In this document: one piece after another, positions 55,383-64,000 of the stretch | Position numbering within the stretch: the first letter of the stretch is position 1 | How the letters are laid out: the number at the start of each line of letters is the position of its first letter | Assembly (NCBI GenBank): GCA_947503135.1 | Contig: CANNCQ010000006.1 | Span: 1 to 64,000, forward strand | DNA from: an uncultured Aquimarina sp. | GTDB lineage: Bacteria > Bacteroidota > Bacteroidia > Flavobacteriales > Flavobacteriaceae | Direction: 5' to 3' | Length of the DNA: 64,000 nucleotides | Notes under the pieces: model-generated | The model's input: the letters and a program-made list of their open reading frames with translations, nothing else | Told to the model about the DNA's origin: nothing | The model's database searches: none | Translations under genes and position numbers: made by a program

Positions 55383-56373
55383 AGAGTTAGATGCCTTTAG
55401 GGGAATAGCAGCTTTTTCGGTAATGATATATCATTTTACAACCATATATGGTAGAATTTTTCCTGTGGTGTCAACTAAGTTTAGTTTAGATTATGGTTGG
55501 TTAGGAGTACCTTTCTTTTTTATTTTAAGTGGTTTTGTAATTACATTAACGGTCGAAAAATGTAAGTCTGCAAAAGAGTTTTTGTTAAAGCGTTTTTTAA
55601 GGCTTTATCCTACATATTGGATATGTTTAAGCGTAACTGTTGCGGTTATTTTTTTAGGCGATTGGGGGGCTAAATATGAAACATTTAACAAAAGTATCCC
55701 CGAGGTTTTAATGAATTATACCATGTTTCACAGGTATTTTAATTTTGATAATGTAGATGGTGCTTATTGGTCACTATTGCCAGAATTGTTGTTCTACATT
55801 TTAATGGCAGGGCTTTTAGCAATCGGTAAACACAAACAATTAATTTTATATAATAGTACACTTATTGCAATTTGTAGTATTCATTACTTTTTTCCCCTTC
55901 CAATTATAGGTAAAACCTTAGCGGTTCATTACATATTACTTTTTATGATTGGGATTAATTTTTATAAAATTTATACTAAAGAAGCGAATAGCTACAATCA
56001 TATTCTAGTAATAATTAATTTGATAATAGGTGTTTTTTTATATCAAATAGAACGTTACGAACATAATATTTTTTTTGTAGGAATAAGTTTTACCCTAATT
56101 GTATTGAGTTTTTATCTTTTTGTATTTAAGAAGTTGGCTTTGTTTGGGAGAATAACCCCGTTAGTTTTTTTAGGAACAATATCATATGCTTTGTATCTAA
56201 TTCATCAAAATGTGGGTTATATTTTAATGATTTTTTTAGACAAGCATATTTTAAACAGAGAAATTAATGTACTGTTGGCTTCCGTATGTTCTATTTTACT
56301 AGCGAGTATGATTACATTTTGGATAGAGCCTTTTTTAAGAGTGAAAATTAAAAACCTATTAAAAATCTATTAA
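55372..56373 (+). CDS. Acyltransferase 3 family membrane protein
   Basis: A 333-residue protein with about ten helices. The family start is present: IKELDAFRGIAAFSVMIYHF, with the R-x10-H pattern of acetyltransferases such as OafA. FFILSGFVITLTVEK and the FLKRFLRLYPTYWICL block follow. It probably adds acetyl groups to the surface polysaccharide repeat unit. It overlaps the flippase by 11 bases and is followed by a glycosyltransferase after 2 bases. Confidence 0.9.
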   Translation: MRIKELDAFRGIAAFSVMIYHFTTIYGRIFPVVSTKFSLDYGWLGVPFFFILSGFVITLTVEKCKSAKEFLLKRFLRLYPTYWICLSVTVAVIFLGDWGAKYETFNKSIPEVLMNYTMFHRYFNFDNVDGAYWSLLPELLFYILMAGLLAIGKHKQLILYNSTLIAICSIHYFFPLPIIGKTLAVHYILLFMIGINFYKIYTKEANSYNHILVIINLIIGVFLYQIERYEHNIFFVGISFTLIVLSFYLFVFKKLALFGRITPLVFLGTISYALYLIHQNVGYILMIFLDKHILNREINVLLASVCSILLASMITFWIEPFLRVKIKNLLKIY

Positions 56374-56375
56374 AA

Positions 56376-57527
56376 ATGCATATAGGATATTTAACAACGG
56401 AATACCCTCATCCAGATTTACCCTCTGCAGGTGGTATAGGCTCTTTTGTAAAACTTATGGCAACTTCATTGATAGAAAAAAATTGGGAGGTTACCATTTT
56501 TTTAGCGCTTAGGGAAGAAAATAAAATTTGGTTAGATGGCAAAGTCCGTATAGTTGAAATAAAAAAAGGGGGGGCATCTATTTTTTCAGTTTTTAAGGAT
56601 CGATTAAAAATCTCCAAAATAATAAAGAATTACATACAGCAAGACAATATAAAACTGATAGAAGCTCCAGACTGGGAGGGCCTTCATGCCTTTTGTAATT
56701 TTAAAATTCCTTTGATTACTCGTATTCACGGTTCTCATACTTATTTTAGTTATTTAGCTTTAAGAAAACCGTCTAGAATTATTAATCTTTTAGAGATTTT
56801 GAGTTTCAGAAACTCAACTAAAATTATAGCTGTTTCTAATTATTCAGCCCTTTTAACGGCATCATTATTTAAATTAAATAATGATGATATAGAAGTCATT
56901 TATCTAGGAATTCATGTCAATCGGTATAATGTTTTATCAAATGCAAATGATAACAAAAAACCTTTATTAGTTCATTTTGGATCTCTTACCAGAAAAAAAG
57001 GAGTATTAGATATTCCTCATATATTTAATGAATTAGTCAAATTGAAAACCAATTGCGAGTTACTTATTTTCGGTAAGGATACCATAGATACTGCAGAAAA
57101 TAGATCAACTTGGGAAATGATGACTGAAAGTTTTACAGATGAAGCAATTGAAAAAGTAACATATTTGGGAGCTATTCCTTTTGAAAACGTAGAAAAGTAT
57201 ATAGCCAACGCAACAGCATGTCTATTCACATCGTATGCCGAAACCTTTGGGTTAGTAACTATCGAATCTATGGCAATGAGAAAGCCAGTTATTATTTATG
57301 ATTTTCCTTGGGTTAGAGAAATAATAGATAATGGAGTAGATGGTGTTTTAATACCACCCAAAAAATTCAGAGAATCTGCAAAAACGATATCAAAAATCAT
57401 CACTAATAATAAAATGGTAGACTCAATAGGGAGCCAAGCAAGAATTAAAGTAAAGGAAAAATTTGATTTATCTGAAAAAACTGTTGAAAACATCAAGTTT
57501 TATGAAAAATGCCTACGAGATGAATAA
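56376..57527 (+). CDS. Glycosyltransferase family 4 protein
   Basis: A GT-B enzyme of 383 residues. N-terminal: MHIGYLTTEYPHPDLPSAGGIGSFVK, the classic glycine-rich start. C-terminal: LLVHFGSLTRKKGVLDI, then AETFGLVTIESMAMRKPVI with the E-x7-E donor motif. The acceptor and donor are not known. Its last codons overlap the start of the next glycosyltransferase by 8 bases (ATGAATAA), so the two are translationally coupled. Confidence 0.9.
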   Translation: MHIGYLTTEYPHPDLPSAGGIGSFVKLMATSLIEKNWEVTIFLALREENKIWLDGKVRIVEIKKGGASIFSVFKDRLKISKIIKNYIQQDNIKLIEAPDWEGLHAFCNFKIPLITRIHGSHTYFSYLALRKPSRIINLLEILSFRNSTKIIAVSNYSALLTASLFKLNNDDIEVIYLGIHVNRYNVLSNANDNKKPLLVHFGSLTRKKGVLDIPHIFNELVKLKTNCELLIFGKDTIDTAENRSTWEMMTESFTDEAIEKVTYLGAIPFENVEKYIANATACLFTSYAETFGLVTIESMAMRKPVIIYDFPWVREIIDNGVDGVLIPPKKFRESAKTISKIITNNKMVDSIGSQARIKVKEKFDLSEKTVENIKFYEKCLRDE

Positions 57528-58854
57528 GAAAGTTTTAGTGATCACTCCTTTTTTTGCTCCCGAAACGCATGCAGCAGTATTTAGGGCGCACAAGTTAGTT
57601 AAATATTTAAAGCGTTTGGGATGGCAACCTCACGTAATTACTGTAGCTGTAAATTATGAGTATAATGAAGACTCCCGGCTTTTAGATGAATTAAAAGATA
57701 TTCCAATTTATAGGACTAAATATATTGAGCCTAGTATGCGAGGACTTAAAATGGCAATAGGTGGATCAGATAGGACGTACAAAACTCTTAAAAAACAAGG
57801 AGTACTTCAAGCCAATAACGCTGTAGTGCCTTCGACAAAACCAAAATTAGGATCACCAAAAATAAGTTTGAAAACCAAATGTTATAATTATGTTTTAAAC
57901 AATTACTTAAAATCACCCGACCGCTTTTGGACCTGGAAAAAAAGTGCCATAAAAAAAGCAAAAGAAGTGATAGAAAAAGAAAACATACAAATAGTTTATA
58001 CAACTTGTTTGCCCTTTACAAGTAATGAAATAGGGATAGAACTTAAAAAATCTTGCAACATTAAATGGATAGCCGATTTTAGAGACCCAATTACCTACGG
58101 TAAAAGATTTCATTCGTCAATACCAAAAGTATATACTTTACAACGTAAAATACAAGATGAAACCTTTAAACATGCCGATGTTATAACAGGCGCATCATCT
58201 TCATTTGGACTAATTTTTAATGATCAGTATGCCGGAGAGTACGATTTTAAATACCATTTTATACCTACTGGTTTAGATGATGATTACCTGCCTCAAAAGT
58301 CAATACAAAAAGACAATACATTGGTATTTGTTGGTGAATATTTAAAAGAGTATGAGGGGCACTTTTTTGAACTATTCAAAAAAGCATTTAAACATACTGA
58401 ACCGGCTAAAATTCCCAAAATTTTAATCATAGGGAACATAGATATTAATAAAAACATAGCACTTCCTTATGTTAAAAAAGCAGCTATTGAAGAACATGTG
58501 GTTTTTTACGATCACATGCCACAAAATGAATTGTATAAATTAATTGAAAAAGCAAAATTCACTTTACTAATTAATGGTGGAAAAGCCTATTGGTGGACAG
58601 TTTTCGCCAAAATGATAGATTATATCGCTTTGGAAAAAAGAGTATTGGCTTTTGTGCCAGAAATTAGTGAAGCAAAAAAAGAATTTACGAAAACAAACAC
58701 GGCCGAATTTTTAAAATTTGACGATAAGGGTGCTATGCGCTTAAATCGACTTGTAATGGATGAGGTGCCAAATAAAAAAATTAATAGTGAATATTGTAAA
58801 CGCTACTTAGCTTCGTCTCAAGTAAAGGCATTTATAGAAATTTTTGAAATGTAA
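57520..58854 (+). CDS. Glycosyltransferase (GT-B fold)
   Basis: A GT-B style protein: NKKVLVITPFFAPETHAAVFRAHKLVKYLKRLGW is the N-terminal block for family 4-like enzymes, followed by WIADFRDPITYG, and a C-terminal half with FVGEYLKEYEG and an E-containing loop. The E-x7-E motif is not clean. Three in-frame starts exist (57463, 57502, 57520); I chose 57520, which overlaps the previous stop by 8 bases and best fits the family start. Confidence 0.82.
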   Translation: MNKKVLVITPFFAPETHAAVFRAHKLVKYLKRLGWQPHVITVAVNYEYNEDSRLLDELKDIPIYRTKYIEPSMRGLKMAIGGSDRTYKTLKKQGVLQANNAVVPSTKPKLGSPKISLKTKCYNYVLNNYLKSPDRFWTWKKSAIKKAKEVIEKENIQIVYTTCLPFTSNEIGIELKKSCNIKWIADFRDPITYGKRFHSSIPKVYTLQRKIQDETFKHADVITGASSSFGLIFNDQYAGEYDFKYHFIPTGLDDDYLPQKSIQKDNTLVFVGEYLKEYEGHFFELFKKAFKHTEPAKIPKILIIGNIDINKNIALPYVKKAAIEEHVVFYDHMPQNELYKLIEKAKFTLLINGGKAYWWTVFAKMIDYIALEKRVLAFVPEISEAKKEFTKTNTAEFLKFDDKGAMRLNRLVMDEVPNKKINSEYCKRYLASSQVKAFIEIFEM

Positions 58855-58855
58855 T

Positions 58856-59740
58856 ATGAAAGGGATTTCAGTAATCATACCAACTATACATCGGACGGAT
58901 TTTGTTTTAAATACGTTGGAGGACTTATCTAAACAAAAATTTGAATTTGCTTACGAAGTTCTGGTGGTAGACCAATCTAATGTAATCGATCAAGAAGTAA
59001 AAGACTTTTGTGCTACTGTAAATAACATGAAGTATTATCACATTACTTTTTTTAAAGGATTACCTGAAGCCAGAAATTTTGGAGCTGCCAATTCAGCTTA
59101 CGAGATGTTACTTTTTTTAGACGATGACATAAAATGTGAATCTAATTTGTTGAAGGAGCATTATGCTGTATTACAACAAAGTGATATAGGCGTTGTTGCT
59201 GGTGGAATTACTGAAAAGTTTGAAAAAAATAAGGATACTAAAACTGGAGTTTTTAATAAGTTAAAAGCTCACCCTTTAGGAGGGTTTCATATAAAAGCTA
59301 AAAAAGAAGTTGATCATGCTAGAGGATGTAATTTTTCAGTAAAAAAAAGCGTATACGATGAGGTGGGTGGAGTAGATGAAAATTTAACTGTTGGTGCAGC
59401 CTTATATGAAGAAACCGATTTTTGCTTGCGTGTAAAAAAAGGAGGATATAAAATTTATTTTAATTACGATGCTCATATTTATCATTTAGTAGCACCCACA
59501 GGAGGATGCAGAGTCGAAGAAATTGATAAATACATATACTCACTATCACGAAACAAAACAATCATAATCTCACGCTATTTACCGTTGTTATTTGTGTTTT
59601 CTGCCAAACTATATTTGTTACGTTTAATAATTTCCTATGCATTTGCATATAAAAGTTTTAGTGTTTTTAAAGCCTATAACAAAGGTGTATGCGAAGGAAA
59701 AAAAGTGGGGCGTTTACCCGTAAAAAGATCGTATGCCTAA
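58856..59740 (+). CDS. Glycosyltransferase family 2 protein
   Basis: A GT-A fold inverting enzyme: ISVIIPTIHRTDFVLNTLEDLSKQ, VVDQSN, then the metal site LFLDDDIKCE (DxD), the HARGCNFSVKKSVYDEVGGVDENL acceptor-site block and EETDFCLRVKKGGY. The ATG at 58856 is preferred to the TTG at 58844, which overlaps the previous gene. The last 8 bases overlap the next gene. Its substrate is not known. Confidence 0.9.
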   Translation: MKGISVIIPTIHRTDFVLNTLEDLSKQKFEFAYEVLVVDQSNVIDQEVKDFCATVNNMKYYHITFFKGLPEARNFGAANSAYEMLLFLDDDIKCESNLLKEHYAVLQQSDIGVVAGGITEKFEKNKDTKTGVFNKLKAHPLGGFHIKAKKEVDHARGCNFSVKKSVYDEVGGVDENLTVGAALYEETDFCLRVKKGGYKIYFNYDAHIYHLVAPTGGCRVEEIDKYIYSLSRNKTIIISRYLPLLFVFSAKLYLLRLIISYAFAYKSFSVFKAYNKGVCEGKKVGRLPVKRSYA

Positions 59741-60854
59741 CAAAAGAAATCTTTTAATTATAGCATATGATTTTCCTCCTTCTACAGGTGGGGTAGCACG
59801 GCTATGCAGTGAAATCACTAAAGGGATGCATGTTTTTTATAACAGTGTTACTGTGATGACTATTGATTATGGAAATGAAAATTTTTATGACTCTAACGGG
59901 ATTGCTGCAAATTTTATAAAACTACCACCTAAACGACTTAATTGTGAGCTTAGGGCAATTAAAGAATTAAGAAAAATAAAAAATAAAAAAAACTATGATG
60001 TACTTTGCGGTGTTTGGCACCCCGAGGCTTTATTAGCTGTTTTAGGAGGAATGAGGCATATTTATGTTTTAGGTCACGGTACTGAATTTTTAAGTGGCAC
60101 CTCTAAATTTAGAGGGAAATTTTGGCTTCCTATTTATAGCAAATGGATACTTAAAAAAGTATCTAAAGTTATATGTAATAGTAAGTATACGAAGTCTTTA
60201 GTGAGTAAAATAAGCCCTAAAATAAAAACGGAAGCCTTACCGTTAGCAGTAGATCATAAGTTTTTCTCTCCTAAAAAAGAGGTGAAAAAAGAATCTAAAA
60301 AAATAAAAATAGCAACTGTTTCTAGAATTTTAAAATTTAAGGGGCATCACACAATTTTACAAGCCATAGAAAATCTTAAAGTAGAATTTAGGGATCGTGT
60401 AGAATGGAATATTGCAGGTAGTGGGCCTTATTTAAAGGAGTTAAAAGAATTAGTTGAAAATTCAGCGATTAAGAATCAAGTCAACTTTCATGATTTTGTT
60501 CCGGATAAAGATTTACCAGATTTTTATAGAAGTAATGATGTTTTTATGTTGTTAACAGAAGAATCAGATACTGCGACTTACGTAGAAGGTTTTGGATTGG
60601 TTTTTTTAGAAGCACAAGCGTGCGGTTTAGCGGTATTAGGGTCTAAAACTGGAGGCATTTCAGATGCTATTTCGGAAGGAGACGGAGGATGGTTAGTTGA
60701 GCAAAAAACACCATTTTTAGTCACTCAAAAAATAGAATTCTTATTAAAAAACCCACATGTAATTTTGTTGGAAGGAGCTAAGGCAAGAAAACGGATAGAG
60801 CAAAATTATACTTGGGAAGTGTATTGCGAAAAGCTATTTAAACTTATGAAATGA
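59733..60854 (+). CDS. Glycosyltransferase family 4 protein
   Basis: A 373-residue GT-B enzyme: NLLIIAYDFPPSTGGVARLCSEI at the start, GHGTEFLSGTSKFRGKFW in the middle, then IATVSRILKFKGHHTILQAI and EGFGLVFLEAQACGLAVLG with the E-x7-E motif. It shares an ATGA-type overlap with the next gene (60851). Donor and linkage are unknown. Confidence 0.9.
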   Translation: MPNKRNLLIIAYDFPPSTGGVARLCSEITKGMHVFYNSVTVMTIDYGNENFYDSNGIAANFIKLPPKRLNCELRAIKELRKIKNKKNYDVLCGVWHPEALLAVLGGMRHIYVLGHGTEFLSGTSKFRGKFWLPIYSKWILKKVSKVICNSKYTKSLVSKISPKIKTEALPLAVDHKFFSPKKEVKKESKKIKIATVSRILKFKGHHTILQAIENLKVEFRDRVEWNIAGSGPYLKELKELVENSAIKNQVNFHDFVPDKDLPDFYRSNDVFMLLTEESDTATYVEGFGLVFLEAQACGLAVLGSKTGGISDAISEGDGGWLVEQKTPFLVTQKIEFLLKNPHVILLEGAKARKRIEQNYTWEVYCEKLFKLMK

Positions 60855-61942
60855 TACCAATAGAAAATTATAGAATAACATTTTTCATCGTAGTAACTAC
60901 CATAGTAATATTAGGTGTAGTACCATCGTTTAGGTATCGAAGACTCAGTAGTTTTCCTGATATGAACCTTGTTGTGGGTACTCTAATATTAATAGTTTTC
61001 CCTATTTTATACTTAGGGCTAAGAGACCCTTACGGTAGTTGGAGGTATTTAGGAGATACACATAATTATACCAATAAATTTTTGCGAATACAAAGTGATC
61101 CATTTTGGAAATCGAAAAAAGATTTAGGTTTTTATGTTTATATGAAGTTTATAGCAAATTACTTCTCAGTTCAATCATTCTTTTTAATATCCATGGCATT
61201 ATACGTATTGCCAGTATATATCGCTTTTTTAAAGTGGTTTAAAAAGTATGCTTACTTTGCTATGATAGCCTATTTGGTTTCAATGTCATTTTGGTCTTAC
61301 GGTGTAAATGGTATCAGAAATGGGTTGGCCACTTCTATTTTTATTTTTGCATTATCATTTTACGATAGAAAATGGATAATGGCATTGTTAATTGCAGTGT
61401 CAATTAGTTTTCATACCACTATTGTTTTACCCACCTTGGCATTGGTTATTGTTCATTTTTACAACAACACAAAATTGCTATTAAAAATATGGGGTGCTAG
61501 CATTTTTATAGCATTATTTGTAGGAAGGTCATTGGAGAGGTCACTACGGTTAGTACTCACGTCCACCTTGGGGATATTTGATCAACGTGCCAATTATGGC
61601 GATTATACTTATATACCTCCAGAGCTACCAGCATTTAGGGTAGACTTTATTTTTTACGGATCTTTAGTTATTGCCTTAGGGTATTACTTTATATATAAAC
61701 GTAATTTTAAAAACTACCTCTACGTAAGGTTATTTAATATGTACATTATATGTAATACTATTTGGTTGTATTTTATTTATTTCCCGTATACCAATAGGGT
61801 AGCTTACTTGTCATGGTTTTTAATTCCGGTACTATCAGTGTATCCAATTATATATTCAAAAAAATTAAATAATCAATCCTATTTTTTAGCAAGTTCAGTA
61901 TTAATTAGCCTTCTTTTTTCTTGGGTAGCCTCTTTTTTGTAG
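60851..61942 (+). CDS. EpsG-family polysaccharide polymerase (Wzy role)
   Basis: A 363-residue protein with about ten membrane helices. The EpsG family marks are RDPYGSWRYLGDTHNYTNKF with the D-x-x-Y segment after helix 2, and GVNGIRNGLATSIFIFALSFYDRKW. EpsG-like proteins serve as the polymerase of Wzx/Wzy pathways. It overlaps the previous stop by ATGA and touches the next start directly. Confidence 0.85.
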   Translation: MIPIENYRITFFIVVTTIVILGVVPSFRYRRLSSFPDMNLVVGTLILIVFPILYLGLRDPYGSWRYLGDTHNYTNKFLRIQSDPFWKSKKDLGFYVYMKFIANYFSVQSFFLISMALYVLPVYIAFLKWFKKYAYFAMIAYLVSMSFWSYGVNGIRNGLATSIFIFALSFYDRKWIMALLIAVSISFHTTIVLPTLALVIVHFYNNTKLLLKIWGASIFIALFVGRSLERSLRLVLTSTLGIFDQRANYGDYTYIPPELPAFRVDFIFYGSLVIALGYYFIYKRNFKNYLYVRLFNMYIICNTIWLYFIYFPYTNRVAYLSWFLIPVLSVYPIIYSKKLNNQSYFLASSVLISLLFSWVASFL

Positions 61943-62842
61943 ATGAAAAAAAACAAATACATAACAATATTTACAGCTACTTACAATCGCGAGAAATTAA
62001 TAACGAGATTGTATAAAAGCTTACAACAGCAATCTGTAAAAGATTTTGAATGGATAATTGTTGATGATGGGAGCGAAGATGATACAGAAATTGTTGTAAG
62101 TAATATGATTAAAACGGAATTGAGTTTTCCTATATTTTATTACAAACAACAAAACCAAGGTAAACACGTGGCTATTAATAAGGGTTTGGAACATGCAAAC
62201 AGCGATTTTTTTTATATAGTAGATAGTGATGATAGATTGCCAAAAAATGCGATTAAAGAATTAATACTTAAAGCGAAAACAGTAATTGATAAAAAGCATG
62301 TAGCGGGTGTAGTTGGCTTAAAATGTTTTTTTGATGGTACTCCTGTGGGTTCAAATAATTTAAAAGAAGACATCACATGTAACTCATTTGATTTTAGATA
62401 TAAATATGGAGTTACGGGAGATAAAGCAGAGCTTTTTAAAACTGAAGTTTTACGAAAATTTAATTTTCCTCAGTTTAAGGAAGAAACCTTTTTGCCAGAG
62501 AGCATAGTTTGGAATAGGATAGCCAAAGATTATCAAATGCTGTATTTTAACAAAAATGTATATGAATGTGAATATTTGCAAGAAGGGCTTTCTGCTCATT
62601 CTGTAGCATTGAGAAAAAAAAATCCACTGGGGGTACTGAATCTTTATTCAGAACTCATGGGTTACAATATTCCCAAAAAAGTAAAAATTAAAGCCTATGT
62701 GAATTTTTGGAGATTCTTTTTTTGTTTGCCGGTACATAAGCATGTAGCAAATAGTAAACTATTAAAATTACAAGTAGGTTGCTATTTGTTTTTGCCTGTA
62801 GGCTTTGCATATTATATAATTGATAAAGTTAAAGGTATATAA
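61943..62842 (+). CDS. Glycosyltransferase family 2 protein
   Basis: A 299-residue GT-A protein: YITIFTATYNREKLITRLYKSL, WIIVDDGSEDDTE, KQQNQGKHVAINKGLEHANSDFFYIVDSDDRLP (DSDD metal motif), GDKAELFKTEVLRKF. The fold and the GKHVAINKG block match enzymes that start oligosaccharide side chains. The ATG directly follows the stop of the polymerase gene. Confidence 0.9.
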   Translation: MKKNKYITIFTATYNREKLITRLYKSLQQQSVKDFEWIIVDDGSEDDTEIVVSNMIKTELSFPIFYYKQQNQGKHVAINKGLEHANSDFFYIVDSDDRLPKNAIKELILKAKTVIDKKHVAGVVGLKCFFDGTPVGSNNLKEDITCNSFDFRYKYGVTGDKAELFKTEVLRKFNFPQFKEETFLPESIVWNRIAKDYQMLYFNKNVYECEYLQEGLSAHSVALRKKNPLGVLNLYSELMGYNIPKKVKIKAYVNFWRFFFCLPVHKHVANSKLLKLQVGCYLFLPVGFAYYIIDKVKGI

Positions 62843-62843
62843 T

Positions 62844-63929
62844 ATGAAGGTACTTCATGTAATTACATCGTTGTTATTAGGAGGGGCAGAAAAACTATTA
62901 GTAGACAGTTTGCCTCTATATAAAAAACAAAAAATACAGCCGGAGGTCTATATGCTTAATAACATCAAGGGACCTTTTTATGAAGTTTTGGTTAACGAGC
63001 ATAATATAAAAATTTACAATTCCGAAAAGTATAAGAGCGTTTATGATCCAAGGCATATTTTGCAAATAAGAAAATTGATTCCAAAATATGATATTGTACA
63101 TGTACACCTGTTTCCGGGGACTTATTTTGTGCCAATAGCTTCTCTTTTCATTAAAACAACAATAGTTTATACGGAGCATAGTACCGAAAATAGGAGAAGA
63201 AAATTGCTGTTTTTTAAGTGTTTGGATAGTGTTTTATACAGGAAATTTGATCGGATTTTTGCGATTTCCAAGGGGGTGCAAAATAACTTAGTCAAGCATC
63301 TTAATAAAAAAGATTCCGAAGTACGAGTAATTAATAATGGTATTAACATTGGTAATTATCATAATAGTAAACCGGTAACATTGCCTAAAATAGCCAAGTA
63401 TTCAAATATTATAATACAGGTATCAAATTTTTCCAAGCAAAAAGATCAAAATACTCTTATTAAAGCCTTAGGTAAGCTTCCAAAAGATAATTGTGTTGTG
63501 TTTGTAGGTGGAGGAGCATTATTAGAAAATAGTAAAAAACTAGTCAAACTTTTAGGCTTGGAGGACCAGGTGTTTTTTTTAGGCTATCGTTCAGATGTAC
63601 CAGCACTTTTAAAAGCGGCGCAGATATATGTTCAATCCTCACATTATGAGGGTTTCGGGTTATCTTGTGTAGAGGCTATGGCTTCTAACATGCCTGTAAT
63701 TGCATCCAATGTAAGGGGCTTATCAGAAATTGTAAATGGATACGGTGTTTTGTTTTCGCCAAGTAATGAGCAAGAGTTAGCGAGTAAATTAAACAGACTT
63801 ATAAAAGATCCCGAGCACTATAATACAGTAAGAGCTAAGTGCTTGGATAGAGCAAATGATTTTGCAATTGAAAAAATGGTTAGCAATTATATAAGTGAAT
63901 ACAATTATTTACTACAGGAAAAAGAATAA
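62844..63929 (+). CDS. Glycosyltransferase family 4 protein
   Basis: A GT-B enzyme, 361 residues from the ATG at 62844: KVLHVITSLLLGGAEKLLVD is the typical start, then YTEHSTENRRRK, IQVSNFSKQKDQNTLI, and the donor site SSHYEGFGLSCVEAMASNMPVIASNVRGLSEIV. An in-frame ATG upstream at 62820 lies inside the previous gene and is less likely. It is the last complete gene of the window. Confidence 0.9.
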   Translation: MKVLHVITSLLLGGAEKLLVDSLPLYKKQKIQPEVYMLNNIKGPFYEVLVNEHNIKIYNSEKYKSVYDPRHILQIRKLIPKYDIVHVHLFPGTYFVPIASLFIKTTIVYTEHSTENRRRKLLFFKCLDSVLYRKFDRIFAISKGVQNNLVKHLNKKDSEVRVINNGINIGNYHNSKPVTLPKIAKYSNIIIQVSNFSKQKDQNTLIKALGKLPKDNCVVFVGGGALLENSKKLVKLLGLEDQVFFLGYRSDVPALLKAAQIYVQSSHYEGFGLSCVEAMASNMPVIASNVRGLSEIVNGYGVLFSPSNEQELASKLNRLIKDPEHYNTVRAKCLDRANDFAIEKMVSNYISEYNYLLQEKE

Positions 63930-63964
63930 CTATTTATTTAAACAAAATAAATTACAGCTTGTAA

Positions 63965-64000
63965 ATGAAAAAGATAATAAGAGTAGCCACTATGTCAGGA
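63965..64000 (+). CDS. Start of another gene, probably a glycosyltransferase, cut by the window edge
   Basis: An ATG at 63965 opens a frame (MKKIIRVATMSG) that runs to the window end. Twelve residues are visible. The beginning resembles the first strand of GT-B glycosyltransferases and the gene continues the operon after a 35-base gap. The family is not proven. Confidence 0.55.
   Translation, partial: MKKIIRVATMSG

Noticed and set aside
1..64000. CRISPR array, insertion sequence or prophage
   Set aside because: I saw no regularly spaced repeats, transposase, integrase or phage structural genes.

Overview
The window comes from the chromosome of a marine-type Flavobacteriaceae (Bacteroidota). 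It is strongly AT-rich. Several promoters match the Bacteroidota -7 element TAnnTTTG, and the gene families are typical of the class: a DUF2723 glycosyltransferase, an alpha-2-macroglobulin with a TonB plug, a TonB receptor with a carboxypeptidase-like N-terminus, SCO/DUF420, and imelysin/di-heme lipoproteins. I see no prophage, insertion sequence or CRISPR array.

Layout. 1-5.8 kb: a branched hairpin, an ABC-F ATPase, MazG, a small membrane protein, aroA, a lipoprotein and queA. 5.8-13.1 kb: a giant alpha-2-macroglobulin divergent from a TPR protein. 13.2-22 kb: housekeeping genes (mpl, DUF4870, a lone glycosyltransferase, thyA, a bifunctional nuclease, etfBA, pdhB, Mn-pyrophosphatase). 22.2-24.4 kb: a cytochrome-oxidase assembly cluster (Sco-like, SCO, DUF420, small CxxC protein). 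24.5-30.2 kb: a five-gene tripartite efflux operon. 30.3-39.2 kb: a thioredoxin fold without cysteines, a deacetylase, DUF2723, tRNA-Gln, a PAP2 phosphatase and a 1218-residue protein that joins a phosphoesterase, a kinase-like module and an Omp85 barrel. 39.4-42.9 kb: an HD-Pycsar-effector fusion convergent with a GAF protein. 43-51.2 kb: an iron-response island (imelysin, di-heme protein, imelysin, Cys-rich protein, flavodoxin, unknown protein, Fur regulator, TonB receptor) with two similar Fur-like operators. 51.5-64 kb: a tightly packed Wzx/Wzy-type surface-polysaccharide operon that continues past the window edge.

How it works together. The iron island reads as a Fur-controlled unit. Imelysins and a di-heme protein act at the envelope, flavodoxin replaces ferredoxin when iron is short, and the regulator lies beside its presumed targets. 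The polysaccharide operon makes UDP-GalNAc and then UDP-GalNAcA, followed by glycosyl transfer, flipping (Wzx), polymerisation (EpsG-like) and acyl decoration.

The most unusual objects are the phosphoesterase/kinase-like/Omp85 protein (35554-39210), the HD-PycTM protein beside a CxxCxC GAF protein (39355-42920), the plug-bearing alpha-2-macroglobulin, a Cys-rich gene without a standard start codon (46945-47196), and long perfect palindromes at 19837 and 51315. All names rest on reading motifs and family resemblance; no database search was run.
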